64,000 nucleotides of DNA from Notospermus geniculatus (Eukaryota; Nemertea; Pilidiophora; Heteronemertea; Lineidae): assembly GCA_002633025.1 (NCBI GenBank), contig NMRB01000360.1, positions 210,837 through 274,836 of the forward strand, read 5' to 3'. Shown here one piece after another: positions 13,272-24,213 of the stretch (the first letter of the stretch is position 1; each line of letters starts with the position of its first letter). The notes beneath the pieces are model-generated. The model did no database searches and had not been told where the DNA came from. It worked only from the letters and a program-made list of their open reading frames with translations. Both the position numbers and the translations under genes were made by a program.

Positions 13272-16200
13272 TCAAGATACAGATTTAGCTGCACTTTTCT
13301 CATTTGGAAGTGCAGATTGTGTTTCCTTTTTCTTCTTGAGTAGTGTTCCAAGGACGATGGATGAAAACAACATCAGGCCCAAGTTGCGGTTGGAACGAAA
13401 CTTCTTTCCGCAGTCATCAGGGTCATTGATGTTCAAGGTGTAGATCTGAAATATGGAGAGGAATACAGTGGCATTTTACATAAAACGTCTTCAGATTGTC
13501 AGAAAATCAGTGAAACTGCATGAGATTATCATATTTTGTCTTAAAATCATTCTCATACATACCTGATTGCCCAAATGGCCAGCCAAGGCACATAAACCAA
13601 GGTAATAGGGCCAGGTTTGGTCACACATGATTCCAGTCAGTGTCAGTCCACTGCACATCACCCCAGCAAACCCAGTCAGCCACTTTTTTGTGTCGTCACC
13701 AAACTTGAGGGCAGTTGATTTAACACCTATCAAGAAATCATCTTCTTTGTCCTGAAAGCAAGCATTATTGTTAAATTCGGCATAGAGTCAAATCTGGCAT
13801 ACAGGCTTGGCGTTAAGTCAATTACTCCAGATAACATGTACAGATTGAAATGTACGTACCCAGTACATGAACATGTACGGTATATCAAAATATCTTCAAA
13901 CTATATCTTCTTCTGATGAGATCTGGCAGGACGTTTGCCTGGGCAGTAGATATGGATTCATCACGAAGGAGACATTTTACATTTGAAGAAATGAAGACTT
14001 GTGATCGAAATAAAGTTTTACTAACAACACAAAGCAACAACCGGTACAGAGTAAAATTCGCAAAGCAGCAGGTTAAAATATGGTGCAAAGTAAAGCTATG
14101 AAACATGCATTTGGTAAAAAGTATATGTGACCCGAAAGTAGTTGCAACAGAATCATGACAATAGCTGAAATGCACCTCTCTGCAGGTTGACAATATTAAT
14201 AGTGGACAGCAGTGATAATAGTTGAGTAAACTGATGACCAGTGATGATCACCTGCGACATGTGCCAACTTTTGCTAGATCGGGCCACATATGTAGGTTAG
14301 GTTGATAGCGCTGAAGAAACAACATGACTACTCACTTGGTGTGCATATATAGTATCATAGACTAATGTCCATGCAATGCCAGCGGCATACAGGGGTAAAA
14401 CAACGCTGAAATTGCAGGAGCCATGAACAGCTGACCAGCCCAGTAGACAGCCCCAGTTGAAAGTCATACCTGGCGGGGAAACAAGAACTGTGTTTGTACA
14501 TAGTCTACCACCAATAGACAACACAAATTAGTGTGGAGCAGATTTCGGATGCAGGAGAAAGTGAACCAACGGCTCATTGGAGCAAAACTCAACCAATATT
14601 TGTCACCAAAAAGAGTCACCTTCAAGTTGAGAAACATATCATTTTCTGACATCACCATGGGTTAATTCAACACGTTTTGATCTGAAGAGCCCCCAGTTAT
14701 TTCTATCAGTACTGTTTCACACCAAGACGACAAATTGCGGAAAACCTATCTATCACACTTACTACATGTGTACAACATCTCTCATTCCCACTACATGAGT
14801 TACTTTCGTTAAATAAGCTTACATGAGGTGAAGCGGACTGGATTGTAATTTGCAAAAAGCATGCTATGGAGCTTGATGGAAACAAGATGGAACCAAGGAA
14901 AGCTGAGATGGGTCAGCATGGTATGAGCTATGACAAGGTTGATATCTACAGCCAGCCAGGTAAGCGTGATTGCAGACGTTTGCCCAAGGTGCTTCGAAAA
15001 TTATTGTGTGCAATCTTTGAAGCCAGAAACAAGGTGGAAGGAATGTAAAATGTCTACCATCATCACAACAGCAAACTGAACATGAATCACCAAAATTTCC
15101 TGGCAACCCTGGCAAACCTCTTAGATACACCTAAAGCAAACAATATCGATAGGTCCTACTGTTACCATGGCAGCAGTAACCAGTTGCCATGGTTACTCAC
15201 TTGGTGTGCGTATATGGTATCATAAATAGTAGTCCAAGCAACGCATGAAAGGTACAAGGTCAACCCGCAGAGGTCAACCGACCCCATGATAGCAGACCAA
15301 GAAAGCAGCACGCCCCAGTTCAGGGTGACACCTGTTGGGAATGGAAAAGATGCTGGTGGTAAAATCAAAGTGCTGTCAAACCAGGATTCCTATACAGCTT
15401 GTGCAGTGGCGTCATTGTGATGTCATTTTGACCGGTGGTTCACCATGCTCAAGTCAACAACGAAGTGTGCCATGTGTAGATCACGTCATGGGTTGAAGTC
15501 ACACATACTCCACTTGTGCCGATGACGAAGTACACCACATGGGTTGATGACATCATTTGACGTCAATTTGACCATCAAGATGGCAGATTTTTATTTGATG
15601 ACATCATCTGCACAAGCATGACAAGATCCATGGTACCCTAAAATGCCATACCGGTATATCTATGTAGGAGCATTGGCACATATCATGAAATCAGCACAGT
15701 ACAAAGCACTACAATGTTGGTGTGGATGGAACATGCGTGTATACAGGAAGATTTTCATCATGATGTATGTGATATCAGCTCAGACTGGTGAACATGTTGC
15801 ATTTGCTTGCAGCCAGGGTCATTATACTAAAATGATTGAGACTACAAGCCAGCCCCACCAAAACATATGAAAGCAATGAAAGAGAAATTGTTTTATCCTG
15901 GTACCGTATTTCACGATTTAGAGAAAACAGGTGCACTCAATTTGGTGACAAAACAGGCTCCAAGATATAATCTGAAATGGGACTGGGTCAAGCAATTTCG
16001 AACTGATTGCTCAACAGACCCGTAGGCCTAAGTACTTTTAGGATGAACCACAATAATCATTTTGACAACTTATTTCATAAATTCTCATTTCATCCTGAAG
16101 AGTCATCAGTTGTTTTTTCCAAAAATAGCAAGTAAGTCATTCTAAACATGACATCATCAGAACAGAGCAACTGAGATTGAGATTATCTGACTTACCAAGG

Positions 16201-17183
16201 ACAAGCTGTGGCCAGTAAGTCAGCCTCTTCATCAGAGGGTATGTGATCACAAGGCCCATGGAACAGGCTCCAAGGATTATGCTGGAGAGAAAATGACAAT
16301 GTTTTATTGGTAAAGGAGTTTGCTGAAACATGAACTCTGTACAGCCTTAAAGTAGGCCTATTGAGCAATGAAATGTGGAACGATGTGTCAGCTCCATAGA
16401 TGATATTGGGTACCAGTACTTTTTTGATGCAGGACAGGTTGTGCCAAATCATGTTCAAATCAACACAGTTGATCCACTACTGGGATCTGATGCTACCCTA
16501 CCTGTATGTGTTCAACTGAAGTAGCACCATCAATGCCAATGAAAGTTGTCCACCTAGGAAAACTAGGGCCTGGAATCTTGTGATCTGTCCACATGCAAGA
16601 GGCCGGTCTCGAGTCCTTGCAACCTGAAGTAGAGGGCAAGACAGAATAAGGGGGAGCATGGGGAGTTCAGGTTAACAAACATACAGCCACAAGTACCATC
16701 TTGGTTAAATACTGTACCAGGCTAAAGCTCACCTTGTTGTCAATATCACGGTCCCACATGTCGTTTATTGTACAACCTGCTCCTCTCATTAGAAAAGCCC
16801 CAAGACCAAACAATGCCAGTAAGCGAAAATCTGGCAATTGACCTGCCTCTGCTGCAAGGCCTATACTCCACATACACGGCAAATAAAGCAGCCATGTCCC
16901 TGAAAAAGAAAAAATATAATGGGCTACTGCATCTTAAGATATTCACAATGGATAAAACAAGCTACATTCTAGACAACACCACACTGTGTTTCTCTCATTT
17001 CTGGTTGGTACCGGTACTAATACATGTACTTCTGTGTCCTATAACTCACAGACTTCACTCACCTATTGGCCTATCAAATCGAATCAGCCTCAGATAGGGT
17101 TGGACACCAACAGGGGCAGCAGCTAGTATTCCCTTCAATGACAGCAAGGTGAAGGAACTTGAAGACCGACTGCTTGGCGTAAT
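13272..17183 (-). CDS. COQ2: COQ2, 4-hydroxybenzoate polyprenyltransferase, with alternative exon pair
   Basis: Attaches the polyprenyl tail to the benzoquinone ring precursor in the inner mitochondrial membrane, committing it to ubiquinone (or rhodoquinone). Exons in gene order: 17183-17063 (interrupted by the 201-N gap), 16899-16733, 16623-16502, 16281-16196, then either 15331-15201 or 14469-14336, then 13751-13563, 13445-13272 (TGA). All junctions are GT-AG and in phase. Hallmarks: [13 protein letters not shown] start of the UbiA domain; first Asp motif NDMWDRDID in exon 2; second Asp motif YAHQ-DKEDD across the exon 5/6 junction; C-terminal [11 protein letters not shown] typical of animal COQ2. 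UbiA enzymes bind Mg-pyrophosphate through these Asp motifs; both are intact. The amino terminus lies in the gap here but can be read at 23158-23682. About 474 residues in total, longer than vertebrate COQ2 at the N-terminus. Identification is very secure; the choice between alternative exons is covered separately. Confidence 0.95.
14336..14469 (-). CDS. COQ2: COQ2 alternative exon 5A (3'-proximal, vertebrate-like)
   Basis: 134 bases between acceptor ccccgccag and donor gtgagt. It starts two bases into a codon and ends on a codon boundary, encoding 44 whole residues from [16 protein letters not shown] to [11 protein letters not shown]. This is the membrane segment just before the second Asp motif. 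In length, FNWG, LLGW and GSC it resembles the single vertebrate COQ2 exon as I remember it, so I take it as the likely ubiquinone form. Confidence 0.88.
15201..15331 (-). CDS. COQ2: COQ2 alternative exon 5B (5'-proximal, divergent)
   Basis: 131 bases between acceptor cccaacag and donor gtgagt, same phase as 5A. It encodes 43 residues from [16 protein letters not shown] to [11 protein letters not shown]. The last eight residues and the donor match 5A, so the pair arose by exon duplication. Against 5A it changes FNWG to LNWG, LLGW to LLSW, Cys to Val after GS, lacks one residue mid-exon, and differs around the following helix. Intact splice sites and open frame argue that it is used. Candidate rhodoquinone-type exon by analogy with nematode coq-2e. 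Confidence 0.88.
15409..15620. repeat. TGATGTCA/TGACGTCA-rich repeat relic in COQ2 intron
   Basis: Dense gtcattttgacc and tgatgacatca blocks, with related blocks in inverted order at the two ends. Similar wording recurs at 22553-22750 and 29636-29830. Probably an old palindromic mobile element; the ends could not be fixed. Confidence 0.35.
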
Positions 17184-17384
17184 NNNNNNNNNNNNNNNNN
17201 NNNNNNNNNNNNNNNNNNNNNNNNNNNNNNNNNNNNNNNNNNNNNNNNNNNNNNNNNNNNNNNNNNNNNNNNNNNNNNNNNNNNNNNNNNNNNNNNNNNN
17301 NNNNNNNNNNNNNNNNNNNNNNNNNNNNNNNNNNNNNNNNNNNNNNNNNNNNNNNNNNNNNNNNNNNNNNNNNNNNNNNNNNNN
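17184..17384. other. Assembly gap (201 N)
   Basis: Falls in COQ2 exon 1 and its upstream DNA. The other copy has about 798 bases here (23249-24046), so the true gap is probably about four times the run of N. Confidence 0.95.
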
Positions 17385-20300
17385 TTTGGGCACTCCGGTT
17401 CCTCATTCTATCACCGCCGTCAGCTGCTGCCACCTATCACCTAGCGTTTACACTATCGTTCGGTGCATGCAGGCCTAAGGTTGGAGAGTTTTTGTAGGTG
17501 TTGGAGAGTGAATTCGGGCAATGCCATGATACCGTCAGCTGCTGCCACCTACTGTCTAAAGTTGTAAACTTCTCAGAGAAAATGTGGGTAGGCCTAGTGG
17601 GCGAAGAGATGGGTTTAGGGGATGTTGTGGTGGAATGAGGAGTTAGCTAGTTGGGGGGACTTACCATAGAGGTGGAACGGAGGGGAGGAACAAGTATCAG
17701 TAATAAATATACTCTAACAAAGCGGTATTTTGTAGAAATGAACAATGAATGTCAAAATTCACTGTACCTCCTTTTTTATTTTCTTTGTGTCGTCGCCAAG
17801 TAAACTTCAAAGGACTAATTCTGACTGGTCCGTGTGTGCTTGCCCCCCCCAAAGTTGTATTTTATATAGGGCCCATGGATCCTTGTTCCTGTAGACCCCC
17901 TAAATTAAAATAGAAGGAACCAAGGAAATTTGCGCCCCCTTTTTACGCGTTTTTCCATGTCATAACATCCACAATTGAAGGAAACAATGGATTTTTCACC
18001 CCACCCCTTTGGCAGGCTTTTTTTTAATATGCAAATGACCCTCAGAGATGAAGAATTGCCAGCATCAGACCCCTAAATTGGCCTAAATGAAGGGGAAATA
18101 AACCGATACCTCTCCCATATCATCCTCGATCCCTCATAATACAAGGAACTTTACCCCCCTATTTCACAGATTTCTCAGGAGAAACTGCATATAAAATATG
18201 CCCCCTTTTCAGGTGTTGTTCGGGAATTTCTTCCAGAATATTGATCTGCTGAAGACCGACTCTTTTCCTGAAAAAATAAAGATGCGGTGTGGTTGCCCCT
18301 CATAGGGGAGGGGCCAGGGCTGTCTGCTGCCCGGAACATCACTGTTGTCTTCGATCATGCACGAGCCCATTATTAGCCCATTATATGTCCTGGACAACCA
18401 CAGTGAGGAACAAAACAATGAAATACTTCCACAACCCAAAATTTTATTTCCTAATTTACAAGTGTCTCATTTACAGTATATTGATTCAATGAAAATAGTA
18501 AATTTATGCTGTAAAGTCCCAAAGATCCTGGAGAATGCAACATTTTGATGACCCCTACGCAGCAACTAAGGTTAACAACTTCCCTTTAGTTGGAAGTCGG
18601 ATTCATGATTTGCTACTAATCACTGGAACTTGGCAAGTTCTATCGATTTTGTATTGTCATGCAAGCAGGAAAACGCATTGAATTCATTGGCCTTCACTCA
18701 ATACAACATTAAAGTATGAAGGGCCAAATTACAGCATCATGATGCTTTAGCCTTAAACAGTTTTGAAAATGTACTGAGAGGTCACAATAGGCTCCATGGC
18801 AGTAGGGCTCACATGCATACATGTACCATATGTGTAATTAAACAAGTACGGTAGCCTGTATACATATATGTTGTCCTATAAACATGCATTGGCTTATCAG
18901 CACCATTCTTCTGAAATCTGGCCCTTTTATCAGAAATTTCTCTCAATTTTTCAATGACATGTACATGTACATCCAAATTCATTTTACAGTATTTACAATT
19001 AAACTACATTTATTTACATTGCAAGACACCCTGTCACATCAGGCGGCAAATGGCACTTGATACGTTCATGACACAATAGACGTCACCACCAGATATCAAT
19101 TTAAGTGAACTGCCTCCAATGCCCTTTACATCACAATGCAAATGTGAATGAAAATTTTAAAAAATTGCGGCATTATGATACATGTACATGTAATTTAATC
19201 GAAGTTGAAGTTTCAGGACTTCTTTGAATACATTTGTAGTTTCATCATTCAACACATGAATAAAACAATATACATGTAGTCAGGAGGAGCTTCAAACTCC
19301 AGGCGTACAAGTGAACGGCAGTTGCTTCTCTCATTGCCAAAATCAACGCCATATGTGATCAACGCATATCCAGAACAACAGAACCAGTCTACAACAGAAT
19401 ACAGGCTGACTTCAATACATAAACTGGCAATAATCACAAAATTTGTAAAATTACATCGAAATTTACAATATAGTAAAACAACATTCCTATAGTAACCCAG
19501 ATTAATGAAGAACCAAGAGAAAGTTTGCAAGGTCAGAATCCCCAAACTCTATCACATGAGAAATTGTTCCAACCAGGAATTATATGGATGCCATCTGTTA
19601 GAAAGTATGGCAGCAGTTTGCCCCTGATATAACTCCAGCAGGTGCATATAAACGTTCATCAAAAACCCAAAATTTGCATGTTGAATGATATGAAAAGACA
19701 AAATTTCTCACTAAATCCTGGAGTTTTGAAACAAAAATAAAGACAGAGTGAAAGGATTAGCAAGCAAGTTGTCCAGCTGAAGAAGGGGCCTTCCAATCAA
19801 TGCCCCTCCCCATTGGCAACGCACCATGAAACTAACAGCACAGTACTTTGTTGATCAACTTTTAAGTATCCAGATCTTGTTAAAGCTATACATATACTGT
19901 AACCAGGAAGCTAAGCGGAACAAAAATCTAAACCGGATAAGATGCAATATAACATATACCGGTACATGTATTGTATGTAAATGATTAAAGACATTTAACA
20001 TTTAATTGAAATATAAGCGCAAAAGCAAAGAAATAGGAGGAAAATGGAACAACATTTGTACCGTTAATAGATTTTAGAGTTTACCACCTCAGTCCTGATT
20101 CCCAGTACACCAGGATGCCACGTCATGAGGTTCAGTTTTTGTTGAATATTGTGGCCTTCCGAAATAGTGGCAGAGATGCCAGTGTCTGACCTTGGAGATG
20201 AAGAATGATCATGTGACCTTCGATACAACAGCTTCTACACGTCTATGCAAACTACAGATATAACAAACATGCAACAAAAATGAGGGTTAACGTAATCTCC

Positions 20301-21029
20301 AAGGTTTGGATGGATTTGAAATAAGAAGTTAGAAAAAGCGGAAAACATAACAAAGATTATATAGAAGCCTACTTGAGCAACAGAATGAAGCCCAAAACGA
20401 TAAAGCTACAGTAATTAATACCAGTAAATGTCATGTAAAAAAAACTAGAGCAAATATTCAATTAACAGATATCTAAGCCCATGCAAATTTAAATGTAACT
20501 GACTGACATGTCATGTACCTTGACTTTTTCCCAGTCATGCAGTATTATGGCACCAGTTGATCTCTTAAGCAGAAAACTAGGCCCAAATTGCACTGTTATC
20601 ACTAATAACTGTTCTTCTGTTTTAGCAGAGACAAGAAAACTGGGAGAAGTGAAGCAAATATGAAGGGTGACAAGCCAAACCAACTGTGGACAATGGCAAG
20701 GAAGAACTCAAAAAAAGATATTTCCAAGTTTCCATGTACATACACCGGTACATCAAAGTCACAAACCGAATGAACACAAACACATTAAAGTGAATTAAAA
20801 TTGCATTCACAACATAATGGGGACAGTATTGGATTCAATGAAGTGTGAAACTGGACAGGTTTTATCAGTGAATTCCCTGTTTTGAACAAGAAAGAAGCCG
20901 ACCTCTATCCAGGAGAAAGAGAAAAGAACAATTTGACTGATTCCTCTCCAGCCATGACTTGATGAACAACATAAACCATTTGATGCAATATCTAATGAAT
21001 CATGATATCTAACTGTTTACTTCCTGCCC

Positions 21030-23157
21030 TTAGGTGCTTGCATATCCATCATCAACCTGTAACACAGAATGTTCTTGAGATATTGCTGCCAATTCTTTAA
21101 GAAATTCCTCCAAAACAATTGCTGCATACACTGCATTCTTTGTTTTCTGAGACTCGGCCTCACCACGCCTGTCCTGTGCGTTTGCCGTCCTTGAATTGAT
21201 GTACCTATAACCTCCACCTGCAACTCTCTCCAGACGTGATCTGGCCGTGTTGGAGGCTGACTTATCCTTGTCAGTTTGAGGCGAACGGCGGAACAAGATA
21301 TCACTGAGGCTTGGTTTGCGTTTTTCTGTAGATCAAAAAAGAACACACTGAGTTTAATTCAAGATGTATAGAATGAGTTGTGGTGTGGCAACAATTTTCA
21401 CTCCCAAATTCTGTGGTCTTAAAGGTGACAAACTACCACACAACCTACCTGACTTGACGTCTGCGACAGATGGAGACTTGGGTTTTGGCGACGGCAGACT
21501 AGTAGTGCTCTCAGATCGGGACCTCATTTTATCGTGCTGGTCTTCAATCAGTGCATCTTCACGCAAAGCAAGGAACCGCCGCCCACGGAGCAAGAGGTTT
21601 TCAAAGTTGTCCACCGTATAGGAGAAACAGTCAATTTTGTGTTTGACTGAACCAAGCACCTAAAAGAAAAGTTCAAGACAATTAGATGTGAAATGACTAG
21701 ATTTGTTCCAAGGCAATAGGTCATATGAATAAAGAGTAGTAAATGCTTTTACTTGAATTTTGCAATACAAATGCATTAGGCAATGCTGTACAAATCTGAA
21801 GTAAAAGCATTTGCTCGTCTTTATTTATATGACCCATTATCTCGGAGACAAATTTTTTGACCTTTTCACCAAACAAAAATTTGTCATTGCTTTCCAATGT
21901 CATTGAAAGTACACACATCCACAGACAATATACAAGAACTCCATCATTACATGGAGACATATGGCTGAGGAGCAGAATGAATGACACAGTTCACAGATTT
22001 AACATGCTGTTAGCACAATAGGAGAATAGGTAAGTATTATTATTTCAGGAAGTTTGGACAAGACATTGTATCAGGGTTATCAGACACCGAAGTATTAAAA
22101 CATGTACTCAATTAAAGTGAGAACAGACAGGTATGTACTGGTACTGGTACATGTACGCTTACATGCACTACCAGATTACAAACAAATGAATGTCTCCAAC
22201 ACAAACACAACTACAAATCTAGGTATAAAGTGTTCAGGACAATGATAACAGCCACTGAGATCTCAAGTTAATATCAGAAGCACTGATCAAAGTCTACGGT
22301 AAAAGATATATTGTACATTACATAGCCTGTTACTAGTAGAAACACATCGCAGAAGAAGTCTGTGACATATTTCTGCTGTAAGAGATGCAATCCAGATGGG
22401 AACTTTTTGACAAAAATTCAGGAGTTATTTTCCGCAAAATGTTTAAGACAGTGACAGCAAGCGGCACTGAGAGCCTGCCCTTGTGTATTGAACAACAGTA
22501 ATTATTGCCTCATTTTGATCAAATTGCATGGGCATATCAGGGTATAGAGGTTTCCCATGTGACGTCATGAAGGCCACGTTAGCCGTCAAATTGACCACGT
22601 GTTTCCTGAAAGAATGTCACGATGACGCGATGACATTATTTTGTGTGCTGTCTCGTCACGTCAGGCGTAATGTCAATCCACGTGCAGCACCCTACTGATG
22701 CTAGTTTGCGTCATTTTGACGGCCAGTCACATGATTTGATGACATCAGTGGGATTCCTCTATTCATGTACATGTATTATAGTTTATCTGGATTACATCAT
22801 AATCTACAGTTTTTGTTTCTATATCATTTGTCCTTGCCCTACCTGGCACAACCCAATTGGCTGAAACAACAATAAGCTGGCAAGCTAAAGCTTCAAAAAC
22901 AAAGGCAGGGAAATCTCAAGTGGTTATCCTAGCCAAAGCTAAATAAAGACTGTGATGATGTATAACACTACTGCATTGCCATGAGCCGCTACAACAGTGA
23001 CTGGTCAAAGTGCCAATCTGCATAACAATCACTGCAAAAGCAACACCACCATGATCAAACTAGCGTTTGTTATAGAAACTAGGCCCATTATAGGCAGGCA
23101 AGACAAGGTACATGTAAGGTCAATACAAACCTGGATGAGAGATTTAATGGAAGGCTG
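21030..23157 (-). pseudogene. Second, truncated copy of FHIP 3' exons
   Basis: Holds FHIP exon 10 (21030-21325, stop TAA), exon 9 (21449-21659) and only the 3' 27 bases of exon 8 (23131-23157) before the sequence switches into COQ2 exon 1. The two full exons have good splice sites and nearly the same protein as 28123-28750 (only a few substitutions, for example Asp to Asn and Ser to Ala). Such constraint is expected of an allele; a freestanding 3' fragment would have no promoter. Probably the other haplotype, otherwise a truncated duplicate. Confidence 0.7.
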
Positions 23158-23720
23158 AAGATAGGGTTGGACACCAACAGGGGCAGCAGCTAGTATTCCC
23201 TTCAATGACAGCAAGGTGAAGGAACTTGAAGACCGACTGCTTGGCGTAATCGATAGATCCTGAGTAAATCTGCTTGCCGGTAGTAATTTGTGCTCATTTC
23301 GGCACACCCCGTGATAAAGTCTACTCTGTTCAACTGATTCACTCCAGTTTGCTCTTGATGATGGAATCTTATGGTCATTGGGAAAGACTGAGGAAAATAT
23401 GCCAGGCCGTGTGAGATGGTCAACATTTTTTTCTATGTTGACCAATGGCACATGAGATTTTCTGAAATGGAACCTGTCCACATCTTGCTGTCGTGCAAAT
23501 GCACTAAATTCTCTGAAGTCATGGTGAAATCTGTTTTTGTTGCATTGGTTGGAGACACAAGGTCGCTGGTGATTGTCATTCCAATGATTAACAACGATGG
23601 CACTGAAACTACGATATGCTGGCAGCCTTGTAGAAGACCTCAACAAAAGATTTACAAGGCCATGACACAATGGAGGTCCCATCTCGACTCCACACTCTCC
23701 AACAGTGTCTGATCACATTT
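23158..23720 (-). CDS. COQ2: COQ2 first coding exon, second copy (mitochondrial targeting region)
   Basis: An acceptor ctatttcag lies just upstream (complement of 23721-23729), so this is not the first exon of the transcript. The first ATG in frame is at 23680-23682. The encoded N-terminus (MGPPLCHGLVNLLLRSSTR) is basic, with Leu and Arg and few acids, as in a mitochondrial presequence. It leads through about 170 residues to GVQPYL at 23161, where the reading jumps into FHIP exon 8 sequence (QPSIKSLIQV) instead of continuing as [10 protein letters not shown]. The same PYL codons are followed correctly at 17063-17183. So the exon is complete at its 5' side and chimeric at its 3' side. A 5' UTR exon probably lies at 23896-24100, with donor acat|gtaggt. 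Confidence 0.8.
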
Positions 23721-23874
23721 CTGAAATAGAGAGAAAATTCAATTAAAAGACTTCATTGGCCTGAAATGATTGTCGGATACCGATGTAGCATGAAACTACC
23801 CATGACACTACACTATAGTATCACTCACATTGAGAGTGTAACCATGGTAACATGAACGCAAGAGACTTGAGGCA

Positions 23875-24213
23875 CCGTCAGCTGCTGCCACCTACATGTA
23901 GCGCCACGTGATGGCATTATCGTCTGGGTGAACTGCAACTGCACGCATGCGCTGGTAAGCTTGGAGAATTTGTCCGTCAGTGACGTTTTCAACGTTGCAA
24001 TGCATGCGCTTTTGTGTTAAAACTGAGTTGTTCCCCAGCGCCTCCTTTTGGGCACTCCGGTTCCTCATTCTATCACCGCCGTCAGCTGCTGCCACCTATC
24101 ACCTAGCGTTTACACTATCGTTCGGTGCATGCAGGCCTAAGGTTGGAGAGTTTTTGTAGGTGTTGGAGAGTGAATTCGGGCAATGCCATGATACCGTCAG
24201 CTGCTGCCACCTA
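23875..24213. promoter_or_regulatory. COQ2 upstream region with three copies of a 20-bp CTCF-like motif
   Basis: The 20-mer ccgtcagctgctgccaccta occurs at 23875-23894, 24079-24098 and 24194-24213; the latter two also occur at 17417-17436 and 17532-17551 in the other copy. On the complement it reads TAGGTGGCAGCAGCTG. At the third site the core ACAGTAGGTGGC matches the CTCF core CCASYAGRKGGC in 11 of 12 positions. The cluster sits at the expected COQ2 promoter and between COQ2 and the 3' end of FHIP. Regulatory function is inferred. Confidence 0.4.

Larger units (their letters stand above)
17092..23157. repeat. Large direct duplication, copy 1 (COQ2 5' part to FHIP exon 8)
   Basis: Runs from COQ2 exon 1 through the COQ2 upstream region, the FHIP 3' flank and the last FHIP exons. 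Matches 23158-30218. It differs by many SNPs, small indels and absence of the 387-bp element found at 25382-25768. It breaks off inside FHIP exon 8 and jumps straight back into COQ2 exon 1. Confidence 0.9.

Noticed and set aside
23892-24095. Minus-strand 67-codon open frame beginning MAAADGGDRMRNRSAQ as a possible upstream COQ2 coding exon
   Set aside because: Joining its likely donor (acat|gtaggt) to the acceptor before 23720 puts the COQ2 ATG out of frame, and the Met-Ala-Ala-Ala start comes from the repeated 20-bp motif. More likely 5' UTR.
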